Shown: one piece after another, positions 14,928 to 24,038 of the stretch
Numbering within the stretch: the first letter of the stretch is position 1
Layout of the letters: every line of letters starts with the position of its first letter
Source: Cupriavidus cauae
Lineage (GTDB): Bacteria; Pseudomonadota; Gammaproteobacteria; Burkholderiales; Burkholderiaceae
Assembly (NCBI RefSeq): GCF_008632125.1
Contig: NZ_VWRN01000047.1
Location: 1-44,455 of the forward strand
Direction of reading: 5' to 3'
DNA: 44,455 nucleotides
Program-made: the position numbers and the translations under genes
The notes under the pieces: model-generated
The model's database searches: none
What the model saw: the letters and a program-made list of their open reading frames with translations, nothing else
What the model was told of the DNA's origin: nothing

Positions 14928-15053
14928 ACGCGCGCTGTCGCGAACGCCCTGCGAACCCGCCCTGTGAACGCGCCCTGCGAACGCGCCCTGTGAACGCGCC
15001 CTGTGAACGCGCCCTGTGAACGCGCCCTGTGAACGCGCTCGTGAACGCGCTCA
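14925..15053. repeat. 13-bp tandem array spanning a convergent gene gap
   Basis: About ten copies of TGTGAACGCGCCC, the central ones nearly perfect, fill the space between the DUF454 stop (TGA 14925-14927) and the ligase stop (TCA 15051-15053). Both stop codons fall inside or at the edge of the array. The 13-bp unit shifts frame each copy, so the array supplies stops in every frame. Confidence 0.92.
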
Positions 15054-16298
15054 GTCGTAGCTGCGCGCGTCCTCGATGACCTTGCCGTCCTGCGGCAACG
15101 AACCGGCCGGCACGAACCGGACCTCGCCCTTGAGCCGCATCACGTCGCGCATCGACACCGCGATCGCATCGGCCAGCCCCGCGTCCTGCCGCGTGGCGTC
15201 GCAATGCAGCGTCATCACGTCGGCGCCCGGCGCGCCGGTCACGACCAGGCGCGCCGCGCGCAGCTCGGGATGGCGGCGCATCACCTCGCCGATCTGGCCC
15301 GGATGGACGAACATCCCCTTGACCTTGGTGGTCTGGTCGGCGCGGCCGAGCCAGCCGCGCAGCCGGATATTGGTGCGCCCGCAGGGGCTGGGCGTCGACG
15401 ACGAGCCCGGCACGACGGCGGACAGGTCGCCGGTGCCGAAGCGGATCAGCGGATAGTCCTCGTTGCCCAGCACCGTGACCACCACCTCGCCGACCTCGCC
15501 CTCCGGCATCGGGCGCGTGCCGCCCGGTTCGACGATCTCGACCAGCACGCCCTCGTCGACCACCCAGCCGTCGGCACCCTCGCTCTCATAGGCGATCAGG
15601 CCGACATCGGCGGTGCCGTACATCTGGTGCACCTTGATGCCGCGCTCGACGAACCAGGCGCGCAGCGAAGGCGGCATGGCCTCGCCCGACACCAGCGCCT
15701 TGGCCAGGCTGCACGGCTGGCCGAGCTCGGCACCGCGTTCGAGCAGGATCTTCAGGAAGGACGGCGTGCCGGCGTAGGCGGCCGGCCGCAGCATCGACAG
15801 CGCCTGCACCTGCGATTCGGTCTGGCCGACGCCGGCCGGAAACACGCAGCAGCCCAGCCGGTGCGCGCCGGTTTCCATCATCATGCCGGCCGGCGTGAAG
15901 TGGTAGGAGAAGGTGTTGTAGACCAGCTCGCCGCGGCGAAAGCCCGCCGCGTACATCGCGCGTGCGGTGCGCCACCAGTCCGGCCCGTGGCCGTCGGGCT
16001 CGTGCAGCGGTCCGGGCGACTGGAAGATATGGCGCAGCGCGCCCAGCGGCGTCGCGTTCAGCCCGCCGAGCGGGGCATTGGCCTGCTGCAGCGCGCTCAG
16101 CTGCGCCTTGCGCGTGACCGGCAACGCGGCCAGCGCCTCGCGCGAGGTCAGCGCCTGCGGATCGACATCGCGCAGCGCCTGGGCAAAGTAAGGCGCGTGC
16201 GTCCTGGCATGCGCGACCTGGCGCGACAGCGCGGCCAGCAGGGCCTGTTCGCGCGCGGCGGGGTCGCGCGTCTCGAGAGCGTCGAAGTATTCGGACAT
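15051..16298 (-). CDS. Phenylacetate-CoA-ligase-like AMP-forming enzyme
   Basis: The 415-aa protein resembles PaaK: YNTFSYHFTPAGMMMETGA, AYAGTPSFLKILLERG, VSGEAMPPSLR, the MYGTADVGLIAYE motif and RFGTGDLSAV, with a C-terminal domain containing LGRADQTTKVKGMFVHPGQI. PaaK-type enzymes activate aryl or related acids to acyl-CoA through an acyl-AMP intermediate. It is the last gene of a seven-gene leftward run beginning with a second CoA ligase at 23855 and carrying a complete Liv importer, which suggests it acts on an imported acid. The start at 16298 lacks a strong ribosome binding site, and a 125-bp gap separates it from livF. Confidence 0.88.
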   Translation of the reverse strand: MSEYFDALETRDPAAREQALLAALSRQVAHARTHAPYFAQALRDVDPQALTSREALAALPVTRKAQLSALQQANAPLGGLNATPLGALRHIFQSPGPLHEPDGHGPDWWRTARAMYAAGFRRGELVYNTFSYHFTPAGMMMETGAHRLGCCVFPAGVGQTESQVQALSMLRPAAYAGTPSFLKILLERGAELGQPCSLAKALVSGEAMPPSLRAWFVERGIKVHQMYGTADVGLIAYESEGADGWVVDEGVLVEIVEPGGTRPMPEGEVGEVVVTVLGNEDYPLIRFGTGDLSAVVPGSSSTPSPCGRTNIRLRGWLGRADQTTKVKGMFVHPGQIGEVMRRHPELRAARLVVTGAPGADVMTLHCDATRQDAGLADAIAVSMRDVMRLKGEVRFVPAGSLPQDGKVIEDARSYD

Positions 16299-16423
16299 GA
16301 TGACGGATGTCGGTGAGGATGGGGTGCCGGGCGATACGGGTCACGGCCGCGGCGGGCCAAGGCATGATGTCGGCGCCGATCGCCGCGCGGGCCGGCCGGT
16401 CCGCGCGCTGGTCCGTGCGCCGC

Positions 16424-17239
16424 TCAGGCGAGCCAGCGTTTGCGCCGGCGGTAGCTCTTGACGTCGCGGAACGACTTGCGGCCGCCGCCGTCGGCATCGT
16501 TGGCCGCCACGCCGAGGTAGAACTCCTTGACGTCCTCGTTGGTGCGCAGCGCCTCGGCGGCACCATCCATCACCACGCGGCCGTTCTCGAGGATGTAGCC
16601 GTAGTCGGCATAGCGCAGCGCGACCATCGTGTTCTGCTCGGCCAGCAGGAAGCTGACGCGCTCGCGCTGGTTCAGGTCGCGCACGATCTCGAAGATCTCC
16701 TCGACAATCTGCGGCGCCAGTCCCATCGACGGTTCGTCGAGCAGCACCATGCTGGGCTTGGCCATCATGGCCCGGCCGATCGCGCACATCTGCTGCTCGC
16801 CGCCGGAGGTATAGCCGGCCTGCGACTTGCGCCGGGTCTTCAGGCGCGGAAAGTAGGTGTAGATCTTGTCGAGCTCGTCGCGGGTCTCGCGGCGCGAGAG
16901 TCCGCGCGTATAGGCGCCGGTCAGCAGGTTTTCCTCGATGGTCAGGTGGGCGAAGCAGTGGCGGCCTTCCATCACCTGGATCACGCCGCGCTTGACCAGA
17001 TCGTTCGGCGTCAGCTGGTCGACGCGCGCGCCGCGGTATTCGATCGAACCCTTGGTCACGTCGCCGCGCTCGGCGCGCAGCAGGTTCGAGATCGCCTTCA
17101 GCGTGGTGGTCTTGCCCGCTCCGTTGGCCCCCAGCAGCGCCACGATGCCGCCCTCGGGCACGTCGAGCGACACGCCCTTGAGCACCAGGATCACGTGGTC
17201 GTAGATCACTTCGATGTTGTTGATGGACAGCAGGGTCAT
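16424..17239 (-). CDS. livF: Branched-chain-type ABC transporter ATPase LivF
   Basis: The 271-aa ATPase has Walker A GANGAGKT (37-44), the signature TSGGEQQMCAIGRAM and Walker B MVLLDEPSMGLAP, which marks it as the LivF subfamily. It pairs with LivG (20882-21823) to power the LivHM permease in the inner membrane. A C-terminal extension of about 30 residues (ANDADGGGRKSFRDVKSYRR) is basic and beyond the usual end. GAGG lies ahead of the ATG at 17239. A strong hairpin (17275-17329) separates it from the upstream livK gene, so livF is probably expressed less than livK. Confidence 0.93.
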   Translation of the reverse strand: MTLLSINNIEVIYDHVILVLKGVSLDVPEGGIVALLGANGAGKTTTLKAISNLLRAERGDVTKGSIEYRGARVDQLTPNDLVKRGVIQVMEGRHCFAHLTIEENLLTGAYTRGLSRRETRDELDKIYTYFPRLKTRRKSQAGYTSGGEQQMCAIGRAMMAKPSMVLLDEPSMGLAPQIVEEIFEIVRDLNQRERVSFLLAEQNTMVALRYADYGYILENGRVVMDGAAEALRTNEDVKEFYLGVAANDADGGGRKSFRDVKSYRRRKRWLA

Positions 17240-17274
17240 GGTGGACCTCGGTAGGGATAGCGGGGCGCGGTGGT

Positions 17275-17329
17275 GTTCTCCCTCTCCCGTCCGGGGGAAA
17301 GCGGGGGAGAGGCCGGGGAGAGGGAGAAC
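17275..17329. repeat. REP-like 14-bp perfect inverted repeat between livK and livF, copy C
   Basis: GTTCTCCCTCTCCC (17275-17288) pairs perfectly with GGGAGAGGGAGAAC (17316-17329) across a 27-nt loop that itself contains CCGGGGGA and GGGGGAGAGG. Inside an operon, a hairpin in this position often protects the upstream binding-protein message from 3' exonucleases. Confidence 0.85.
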
Positions 17330-17355
17330 GCCTTACGCAAGCATCAATATGCGCA

Positions 17356-18693
17356 TCACGACTTCGCGCAGGCCGGCGTGATGCCCTTCTCCTTCGCGTA
17401 CTGCGCCGCGTTGGCCTTGAACAGCGGGTGGATCAGGCTCTTGTTGCCTTCGATCCAGTCCGACACCACGGTCCACTTGGCGCCGTCCCATTGCTGGATC
17501 TTGACCTTGCCCGAGCCCTCGTGGTTTTCGCAGCTGGTCTTGATCTCCGGCAGCAGGCCGGTGGCGCCCAGCTGCTGCAGCCGCGCATTGGTCAGGTTCA
17601 GGTTCTCGAAGGCCCAGCGCATCTGCTCGCCGCTCATCGGCTTGCCCTTGCCGAACTTGTTCTGCGCCACGCGGATCGCCTCGACCGTGACCACCGCCGC
17701 CGACACGCCGCGGTTGTACAGCACCGAGCCGATCTTGTTGCGGTCCTGCATATTGCCCTTGCCGCCGCCGTAGACCACCTTCTCGATATCGGCGATCAGC
17801 GGCACGCCCTTGCCGGCCACGTTCCAGGTCGCGCTCATGTAGCCCTTGGCGGCGTCGCCGGCGGGCACGGTGTCCTCCTCGGAGCCGGCCCACCACGAGC
17901 CGATCATCTTGTCGCGCGGATAGCCGACCTTCTGCGCGGCCTTCAGCGCGGTCTGGTTCATCACGCCCCAGCCCCAGAAGATCACGTAGTCGGGACGCTC
18001 CTGCCGGATCCGCAACCACTGCGCGCCCTGCTCGTTGCCGGGATGCGCGACCGGGATCTCGATCAGGTCGAACTTGTTCAGCTTGGCCTCGGCCTGCAGC
18101 GCGACGATGGGCTCCTTGCCGTAGGCCGAGTCGTGGTACAGGTAGACGATCTTCTTGCCGGCCAGCGAACCGCCGCTCTTGCCGGCCAGGTACTTGACGA
18201 TCGCCGACACCTGCATCTGGTAGGTGGTCACCAGCGGAAAGGCGTAGGGGAACACCGAGCCGTCCACCGCGTCGGTGCGGCCATAGCCCATCATCACCAG
18301 CGGCACCTTGTCGGCCGCCGTCTTGTCGACCAGCGCGTACGAGATGCCGGTCGACATCGAATGGTAGGCGGTGCCCCTGGTGGTCGGGTTCTTGCCCTTC
18401 AGGCGCTCGTAGCACTCGACGCCCTTGGCGTTGTTGTACTCGGTCTCGCACTCTTCCCAGGTCAGCTTGACGCCGTTGACCCCGCCTTCCTTCAGATTGA
18501 CGTAGTTCAGATAGTCGATAAAGCCGCCGTACCAGGACTGCCCGTTGGCGCCATACGGCCCGACCCGGTAGCTGGGCAGCGCGATGAACTGCTCGCCGCT
18601 CTGGGCCTGCGCCGGCAGCGCCGGCACCAGCAGCGCGGCGGCCGCGCCGACTGCCAGCGCGACGCGCTGGGCATTGCGAATCAGGTTGCTCAT
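17356..18693 (-). CDS. livK: Branched-chain-type ABC transporter substrate-binding protein
   Basis: The 445-aa protein has a signal peptide ending near residue 31 (ALPAQAQ) and the type-I periplasmic binding-protein fold. Visible features are LPSYRVGPYGANGQSWYGG, KLTWEECETEYNN (lid region), KKIVYLYHDSAYGKEP and a Cys pair near the N-lobe and C-terminus. It belongs to the long-form (about 440 residues) LivK-like proteins that bind acids or aromatic compounds as well as amino acids. The ATG at 18693 is chosen because GGAGA lies 7-8 nt upstream and it starts the signal peptide; the frame stays open further. A REP-like hairpin follows the gene and probably stabilises its message. Confidence 0.93.
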   Translation of the reverse strand: MSNLIRNAQRVALAVGAAAALLVPALPAQAQSGEQFIALPSYRVGPYGANGQSWYGGFIDYLNYVNLKEGGVNGVKLTWEECETEYNNAKGVECYERLKGKNPTTRGTAYHSMSTGISYALVDKTAADKVPLVMMGYGRTDAVDGSVFPYAFPLVTTYQMQVSAIVKYLAGKSGGSLAGKKIVYLYHDSAYGKEPIVALQAEAKLNKFDLIEIPVAHPGNEQGAQWLRIRQERPDYVIFWGWGVMNQTALKAAQKVGYPRDKMIGSWWAGSEEDTVPAGDAAKGYMSATWNVAGKGVPLIADIEKVVYGGGKGNMQDRNKIGSVLYNRGVSAAVVTVEAIRVAQNKFGKGKPMSGEQMRWAFENLNLTNARLQQLGATGLLPEIKTSCENHEGSGKVKIQQWDGAKWTVVSDWIEGNKSLIHPLFKANAAQYAKEKGITPACAKS

Positions 18694-18787
18694 CACTGTC
18701 TCCTTCACCTTGGCAGGTGCATTGTTATGGCGTTGTTGTCCAACGACCCGTTTGCATGACATCGGCGCGTGCCCCGTCGACACGGCG

Positions 18788-19864
18788 TCAATGCGGGAAC
18801 GGCCACAGCCGCAGCTTCTCCTTGCCGATCTGCCAAAGCCGAGCCAGGCCGTGCGGCTCGACGATCAGGAAGAAGATGATCAGGCCGCCGAACACCATCA
18901 TCTGGATGTGCGACACCGTCGCGTTGGTGAACGGCAGATGCAGCAGCGCGGCCAGCGGCGGCAGCATGTTGTCGAGCAGGATCGGCAGCAGCAGGATGAA
19001 CGCGGCGCCGAGGAAGGAGCCGAGGATGCTGCCGACCCCGCCGATGATGATCATGAACAGCACGCGGAACGACAGGTCCAGCGAGAAGCCGTCCGGCTCG
19101 ACCGAGCCCAGGTAGCAGAACGCATACAGCGCGCCGGCCACGCCGCAGTAGAACGAGCTGACGGCAAACGCCAGCAGCTTGGTGCGCATCAGCGGAATGC
19201 CGATCACCTCGGCGGCCACGTCCATGTCGCGCACCGACATCCACGCGCGTCCGGTCGACGAGCGCACCAGGTTCTTGGCGACCAGCGCCAGCACCGTGAC
19301 GATCGCCAGCACGAACAGGTACTTGCGCATCGGCGTGTCGATCGGCAGGCCGAACAGGTCCAGCTGCTGCGCGGTGATCACGCCCGACGAGCTGTTGTTC
19401 GAGAACCAGGGGAACTTGGTCAGCGCCCACACCACGAAGAACTGCGCCGCCAGCGTCGCCACCGCCAGGTAGAAGCCCTTGATCCGCAGCGAGGGCAGAC
19501 CGAAGGCGACGCCGACCACCGCGGCCGACAGCCCGGCCAGCACGAAGGTCAGCAGCACCGGCAGCCCGTCGATCCGCAGCTGGAAGTTGTAGGCCGCGTA
19601 GGCGCCCACCGCCATGAAGGCCGCGGTGCCCAGCGACAGCTGCCCCGCGTAGCCGGTCAGGATATTGAGCCCGAGCGCGGCGAGCGAGAAGATCAGGAAC
19701 GGGATCAGGATCGCCGAGAACCAGTACTCGCTGCCGATCAGCGGCACGCCGACGAAGGCCAGCGCGAGCAGCACGGCGAAGCCGATGCGGTCCTGCCGGA
19801 TTGGAAAGATCTGGCTGTCGGCGACATAGTCGGTCTTGAACTGGCCGGCTTCACGATAGAACAT
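18788..19864 (-). CDS. livM: Branched-chain-type ABC transporter permease LivM
   Basis: The 358-aa membrane protein has about eight to nine hydrophobic helices. It shows the LivM motif GYAGQLSLGTAAFMAVGAY near residues 74-92, the conserved DMDVAAEVIGI coupling loop to the ATPases, and a GGVGSILGSFLGAAF helix near the C-terminus. It forms the inner-membrane channel with LivH. A GGAG ribosome binding site precedes the ATG at 19864. The gene order livG-H-M-K-F is not the E. coli order (J/K-H-M-G-F), but it is common in betaproteobacteria. Confidence 0.94.
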   Translation of the reverse strand: MFYREAGQFKTDYVADSQIFPIRQDRIGFAVLLALAFVGVPLIGSEYWFSAILIPFLIFSLAALGLNILTGYAGQLSLGTAAFMAVGAYAAYNFQLRIDGLPVLLTFVLAGLSAAVVGVAFGLPSLRIKGFYLAVATLAAQFFVVWALTKFPWFSNNSSSGVITAQQLDLFGLPIDTPMRKYLFVLAIVTVLALVAKNLVRSSTGRAWMSVRDMDVAAEVIGIPLMRTKLLAFAVSSFYCGVAGALYAFCYLGSVEPDGFSLDLSFRVLFMIIIGGVGSILGSFLGAAFILLLPILLDNMLPPLAALLHLPFTNATVSHIQMMVFGGLIIFFLIVEPHGLARLWQIGKEKLRLWPFPH

Positions 19865-19900
19865 GGGCGACTCCTTGGCGTCGTGCCACCTGACGGACCG

Positions 19901-20815
19901 TCACACGCGGTCGATATGTTTTTCGCCGAACAGCCCCTCGGGCCGCACCAGCAGGAACAGCAGCGCGAACACATAGGGGAACCAGCCTTCGATGCCGCCG
20001 AAGTTGCCGCCGAACATCGACTGGAACACCGGCGGGATGTAGATCTCCGCCAGCTTCTCCGAGGCGCCGATGATCAGCCCGCCGACGATCGCGCCCGGCA
20101 CCGAGGTGAAGCCGCCGAGGATCAGCACCGGCAGCGCCTTCAGCGCGGTCAGCGTCAGCGCGAACTGCACGCCATTGCGCGAGCCCCACAGCATGCCGGC
20201 CACCAGCGCGACGAAGCCGGCGACGCCCCAGACGATCGCCCAGATATGCTGCAGCGGAATGCCCAGCGACAGCGCGGCCTGGTGGTCGTCGGCGACCGCG
20301 CGCAGCGCCCGGCCGACCTTGGTGTACTGGAAGAACAGCGCCAGCGTGGCGACCAGCACGCCGGCGATCGCCGCCGCGGCCAGGTCGAACTTCGAGATCA
20401 CGATATTGAAGCGGGTCAGGATCGCCTCGATCGGTTCGTCGACGATGCCCAGCTGGATCGGGCGCACCTCGTTGCCGAACAGCAGCGGCCCCAGCCCTTC
20501 GAGGAAGAACGACAGGCCGATGGTCGCCATGAACAGCGTGATCGGCGGCTGGTTGACCAGCTTGCGCAGCACGAAGCGTTCGGTGCCGATGCCGACCAGC
20601 GTCATCACGAAGAAGGCGCCGATCACGGCCGCCCACATCGGCATGCCCTTGTCCATCAGGCCCACCACGGCCAGCGCGGCGAAATAGACCATCGCGCCCT
20701 GCGCGAAGTTGAACACGCCGGAGGCCTTGTAGATCAGCACGAAGCCGAGCGCTACCAGCGAGTACATCAGCCCGGACAGCAGTCCGCCGAGCAGGATTTC
20801 GAAGAAGAAGGTCAT
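19901..20815 (-). CDS. livH: Branched-chain-type ABC transporter permease LivH
   Basis: The 304-aa membrane protein has the LivH start GGLLSGLMYSLVALGFVLIY and GVFNFAQGAMVYFAALAVVG. It also has the coupling-loop segment KVGRALRAVADDHQAALSLGI and GGFTSVPGAIVGGLIIG near the end. It partners LivM in the inner membrane. It starts 66 bp downstream of the livG stop, with no strong ribosome binding site at 20815, so translation may depend on upstream ribosomes. Confidence 0.94.
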   Translation of the reverse strand: MTFFFEILLGGLLSGLMYSLVALGFVLIYKASGVFNFAQGAMVYFAALAVVGLMDKGMPMWAAVIGAFFVMTLVGIGTERFVLRKLVNQPPITLFMATIGLSFFLEGLGPLLFGNEVRPIQLGIVDEPIEAILTRFNIVISKFDLAAAAIAGVLVATLALFFQYTKVGRALRAVADDHQAALSLGIPLQHIWAIVWGVAGFVALVAGMLWGSRNGVQFALTLTALKALPVLILGGFTSVPGAIVGGLIIGASEKLAEIYIPPVFQSMFGGNFGGIEGWFPYVFALLFLLVRPEGLFGEKHIDRV

Positions 20816-20881
20816 CGGCGTGGCCTCGGTGAAGGACGGGGGTCGGCGTTGGGCAAGCGAGCGAGCTGGCGGGCGGGCCGT

Positions 20882-21823
20882 TCAGTGCGACGCGCCCAGG
20901 TAGGCGCGGATCACCTCGGGGTTGGACTTGACCTGCTCGGGCGTGCCGTCGCCGATCTTCTTGCCGTAGTCGAGCACCACCACGCGGTCGGAGATGTCCA
21001 TCACCACGCCCATGTCGTGCTCGATCAGCACGATGGTGGTGCCGAACTGCTGGTTGACGTCGAGGATGAAGCGGCACATGTCCTGCTTTTCCTCGACGTT
21101 CATGCCGGCCATCGGCTCGTCGAGCAGCAGCAGCGAGGGCTCGGCGGCCAGCGCGCGCGCCAGCTCGACGCGCTTCTGCAGCCCGTAGGGCAGGCGCCCC
21201 ACCGGCGTCTTGCGGATCGACTGGATCTCCAGGAAGTCGATCACCTCCTCGACCTTGCGCCGGTGCGCGATCTCCTCGTTGCGGGCCGGTCCCCACCACA
21301 GCGCATTGGCCAGCAGGCCGGAGCGGAAGCGCGTGTTGCGACCGGTCATGATGTTGTCGAGCACGGTCATGCCCTTGAACAGCGCGATGTTCTGGAAGGT
21401 GCGGGCGATGCCCTGGCGCGCGGCGGCGGTCGGATTCATCTTGCGCCGTTCCTCGCCGCGGAACACGATGCGTCCCTGCTGCGGGTGATAGACGCCGTTG
21501 ATCACGTTCAGCATCGAACTCTTGCCGGCGCCGTTCGGGCCGATGATCGCGCGGATCTCGTGCTCGCGCACATCGAACGAGATATCGGTCAGCGCCTTGA
21601 CGCCGCCGAACGCCAGCGAGATATGCTGCAGATCGAGAATCACCTCGCCATGCCGCGTCGATGCCGCGCGCCGGCCCGGCACCGACTCCGCCGCGATCGC
21701 CACGCCGCCCTCGGCCAGCGGCTCGCCGGCCGCGCCGGTGCCGGCGCTCGTGCCTGCGCTGGTCCCTGCGCCCGCCCACTCCGGTGAGCCGTCGGCCCGC
21801 CGCTCCACGCCTTGCCACGCCAT
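20882..21823 (-). CDS. livG: Branched-chain-type ABC transporter ATPase LivG with an added N-terminus
   Basis: The ATPase core has Walker A GPNGAGKS (about residues 95-102), the Q-loop RTFQNIALF, the signature LPYGLQKRVELARAL and Walker B LLLLDEPMAGMN. It pairs with LivF. I chose the ATG at 21823: GGAGG lies 9 nt upstream, whereas at the ATG at 21832 it is too close. About 60 residues precede the core, which is unusual for LivG, and they include the low-complexity stretch AGTSAGTSAGTGAAG encoded by degenerate repeats. The fadD-like gene ends at 21846, 22 bp upstream, so the two are surely co-transcribed. Confidence 0.92.
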   Translation of the reverse strand: MAWQGVERRADGSPEWAGAGTSAGTSAGTGAAGEPLAEGGVAIAAESVPGRRAASTRHGEVILDLQHISLAFGGVKALTDISFDVREHEIRAIIGPNGAGKSSMLNVINGVYHPQQGRIVFRGEERRKMNPTAAARQGIARTFQNIALFKGMTVLDNIMTGRNTRFRSGLLANALWWGPARNEEIAHRRKVEEVIDFLEIQSIRKTPVGRLPYGLQKRVELARALAAEPSLLLLDEPMAGMNVEEKQDMCRFILDVNQQFGTTIVLIEHDMGVVMDISDRVVVLDYGKKIGDGTPEQVKSNPEVIRAYLGASH

Positions 21824-21845
21824 CTGTGTCATCCTCCTGCCCCTG

Positions 21846-23855
21846 CTATGCCGCTTGCTCGGCGGGCGTTGCCGCGCCGGCCTGCGTTGCCTGCGCGGCC
21901 TGCGCCGATCCGGCCGGCGGGAAGCGTTTGGCATCCACCAGCTTCAGCGTCGCGCTGACCCTGCCTTCGCGCCCGTCCTCGAACTTGACGCGCGTCTCGA
22001 TGAACTGCTCCGGGCGTCCGGCGTACAGCGCGTCGATCAGCACCCCGTACTTCTCCGCGATGAAGCCGCGGCGCACCTTGCGGGTGCGGGTCAGCTCGTC
22101 GTCGTCGGGATCGAGCTCCTTGTGCAGGATCAGGAAACGCGCGATCTGCGAGCCGGACAGCGCCGGATCCTTGGCCAGATCGGCATTGACCTGCTCCACG
22201 CATTCGGCGATCAGGTCGATCACCTGCGGCTGCGCGGCCAGGTCGATATAGCCGGCGTAGGGCAGGTGGCGCCGTTCGGCCCAGTTGCCGACCGCCTCGA
22301 AGTCGATGTTGACGAAGGCGCAGACGCGGTCGCGGCCGGTGCCGAAGGCCACCGCTTCCTTGATGTACGGGAAGAACTTGAGCTTGTTTTCGATGTACTT
22401 GGGCGCGAACATCGAGCCGTCCACCAGCTTGCCGACGTCCTTGGCGCGATCGATGATCTTCAGATGGCCGTCGGCGTCGATCACGCCGGCGTCGCCGGTC
22501 ATGAAATAGCCCTCGTCGTTGATCGCCTCCCGTGTCGCGTCGTCGCGCTTGTAATACGCCTTCAGCAGGCCGACGCCGCGCACCAGCACCTCGCCGTTCT
22601 CGGCGATGCGGATCTCCATGCCGGGCGCGGCCGGGCCGACCGAATCGAACTTGACCTGGCCGTCGGGCTGCAGGCAGACATAGGCGCAGGTCTCGGTCTG
22701 GCCGTAGAACTGCTTCAGGTTGATGCCGATCGAGCGATAGAAGCGGAACAGGTCCGGACCGATCGCCTCGCCCGCGGTATAGGCCACGCGGATGCGGCTC
22801 ATGCCGAGCACGTTGCGCAGCGGGCCGTAGACCAGCGATTCGCCCAGCGCGTAGCACATGCGCTCGAGCAGCGGCACCGGGCGGCGATCGAGGATGTCGG
22901 CGCCGCAGCGGCGCGCCACGTCCATGGCCCAGCCGAACAGCTTGCGCTTGAGCCAGCCGGCGTCCTCCATGCGGATCATCACCTGCGTCAGCAGGCTTTC
23001 GTAGATGCGCGGCGGCGCGAAGTAGTAGGTCGGGCCGATCTCGCGCAGATCGGTCATCACGGTCTCGCGCGACTCGGGGCAGTTGACGGTGAAGCCGGCG
23101 GCCAGCGCCTGCGCGTACGAGAACAGGTTGTCGCCGACCCAGGCCATCGGCAGGTACGACAGTACGTCGTCGTCGGGACCGAGCCCGTCGAACTCGCAGC
23201 CGTGCATCGCCGCGCCGATCAGGCCGCGGTGCGAATGGCAGACGCCCTTGGGCTTGCCGGTGGTGCCCGAGGTGTACAGGATGATCGCGGTATCGTCCGG
23301 GTCGCCGGCCGCCACGGCCTCGTCGAAGAAGCCCGGATGCGCGCGGTCGAATTCGCGGCCGATCTCCTGCAGGCGCTCGTACGACATCAGCGACGGATGG
23401 TCGTAATCGCGCAGCCCGCGCGGGTCTTCGTAGACCAGATGGCGCACCGCGCCACCCTGGGCTGCCAGCTCTTCCTCGACCTCGAGCAGCTTGTCGACCT
23501 GCTCCTGGTCCTCGACCACCGCGAAGGCGATTTCGGCATCGCGCAGCACGTAGACCATCTCGCTGGCGATCGCGTCCTGGTACAGCGGCACCGGCACGCC
23601 GCCCAGCGCCTGCGCGGCGGTCATGGCCCAGTACAGCCGGGGACGGTTGTCGCCGACCACCGCCAGGTTCATGCCGCGGCCGAAGCCGAGCGCGGCCAGT
23701 CCGCAGGCCAACGCACGTACCTCTTGCGCCGCCTGCGACCAGCTGCTCGTCTGCCAGATACCGAGATCCTTCTCGCGATAGGCCGGATGATCCGGCCGCT
23801 GCTGCGCGTGCGCCAGCAGCAGTCGCGGGAAGGTCGTTGCCGACCTGTCCTGCAT
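21846..23855 (-). CDS. AMP-dependent (long-chain-type) acyl-CoA synthetase
   Basis: The 669-aa enzyme has the AMP-binding P-loop ILYTSGTTGKPKGVCHSH near residue 195, YTAGEAIGPDLFRFYRSIG, the adenylate motif QFYGQTET and the hinge region YFMTGDAGVIDADGHLKIID. It resembles the long FadD15-type synthetases that lie beside Liv operons. It activates a carboxylic acid to its CoA thioester at the cost of ATP to AMP. The ATG at 23855 has GGAGA upstream; a start 15 codons earlier lacks it. It is the first gene of the leftward operon and is divergent from a Crp/Fnr gene. A minus-strand TATAAC at 23916-23921 is a possible -10, with no good -35. Confidence 0.92.
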   Translation of the reverse strand: MQDRSATTFPRLLLAHAQQRPDHPAYREKDLGIWQTSSWSQAAQEVRALACGLAALGFGRGMNLAVVGDNRPRLYWAMTAAQALGGVPVPLYQDAIASEMVYVLRDAEIAFAVVEDQEQVDKLLEVEEELAAQGGAVRHLVYEDPRGLRDYDHPSLMSYERLQEIGREFDRAHPGFFDEAVAAGDPDDTAIILYTSGTTGKPKGVCHSHRGLIGAAMHGCEFDGLGPDDDVLSYLPMAWVGDNLFSYAQALAAGFTVNCPESRETVMTDLREIGPTYYFAPPRIYESLLTQVMIRMEDAGWLKRKLFGWAMDVARRCGADILDRRPVPLLERMCYALGESLVYGPLRNVLGMSRIRVAYTAGEAIGPDLFRFYRSIGINLKQFYGQTETCAYVCLQPDGQVKFDSVGPAAPGMEIRIAENGEVLVRGVGLLKAYYKRDDATREAINDEGYFMTGDAGVIDADGHLKIIDRAKDVGKLVDGSMFAPKYIENKLKFFPYIKEAVAFGTGRDRVCAFVNIDFEAVGNWAERRHLPYAGYIDLAAQPQVIDLIAECVEQVNADLAKDPALSGSQIARFLILHKELDPDDDELTRTRKVRRGFIAEKYGVLIDALYAGRPEQFIETRVKFEDGREGRVSATLKLVDAKRFPPAGSAQAAQATQAGAATPAEQAA

Positions 23856-24038
23856 CGCTGTCTCCTGTCCCTCCGACGGGTGGGTTCCCGCCGGTGCCAA
23901 GCGCCGGTGCCGATCGTTATACTTGCCCCTGGTCGTCCGAAGGCCGGCAGGCCGCCGCGCGCCAGGGATATCGTGGCCGCGCCTTGAGCGCGGGTCGGTC
24001 CGTGGTGAACGTAAGATAGCCGATGCCCCTCCCCCCGG

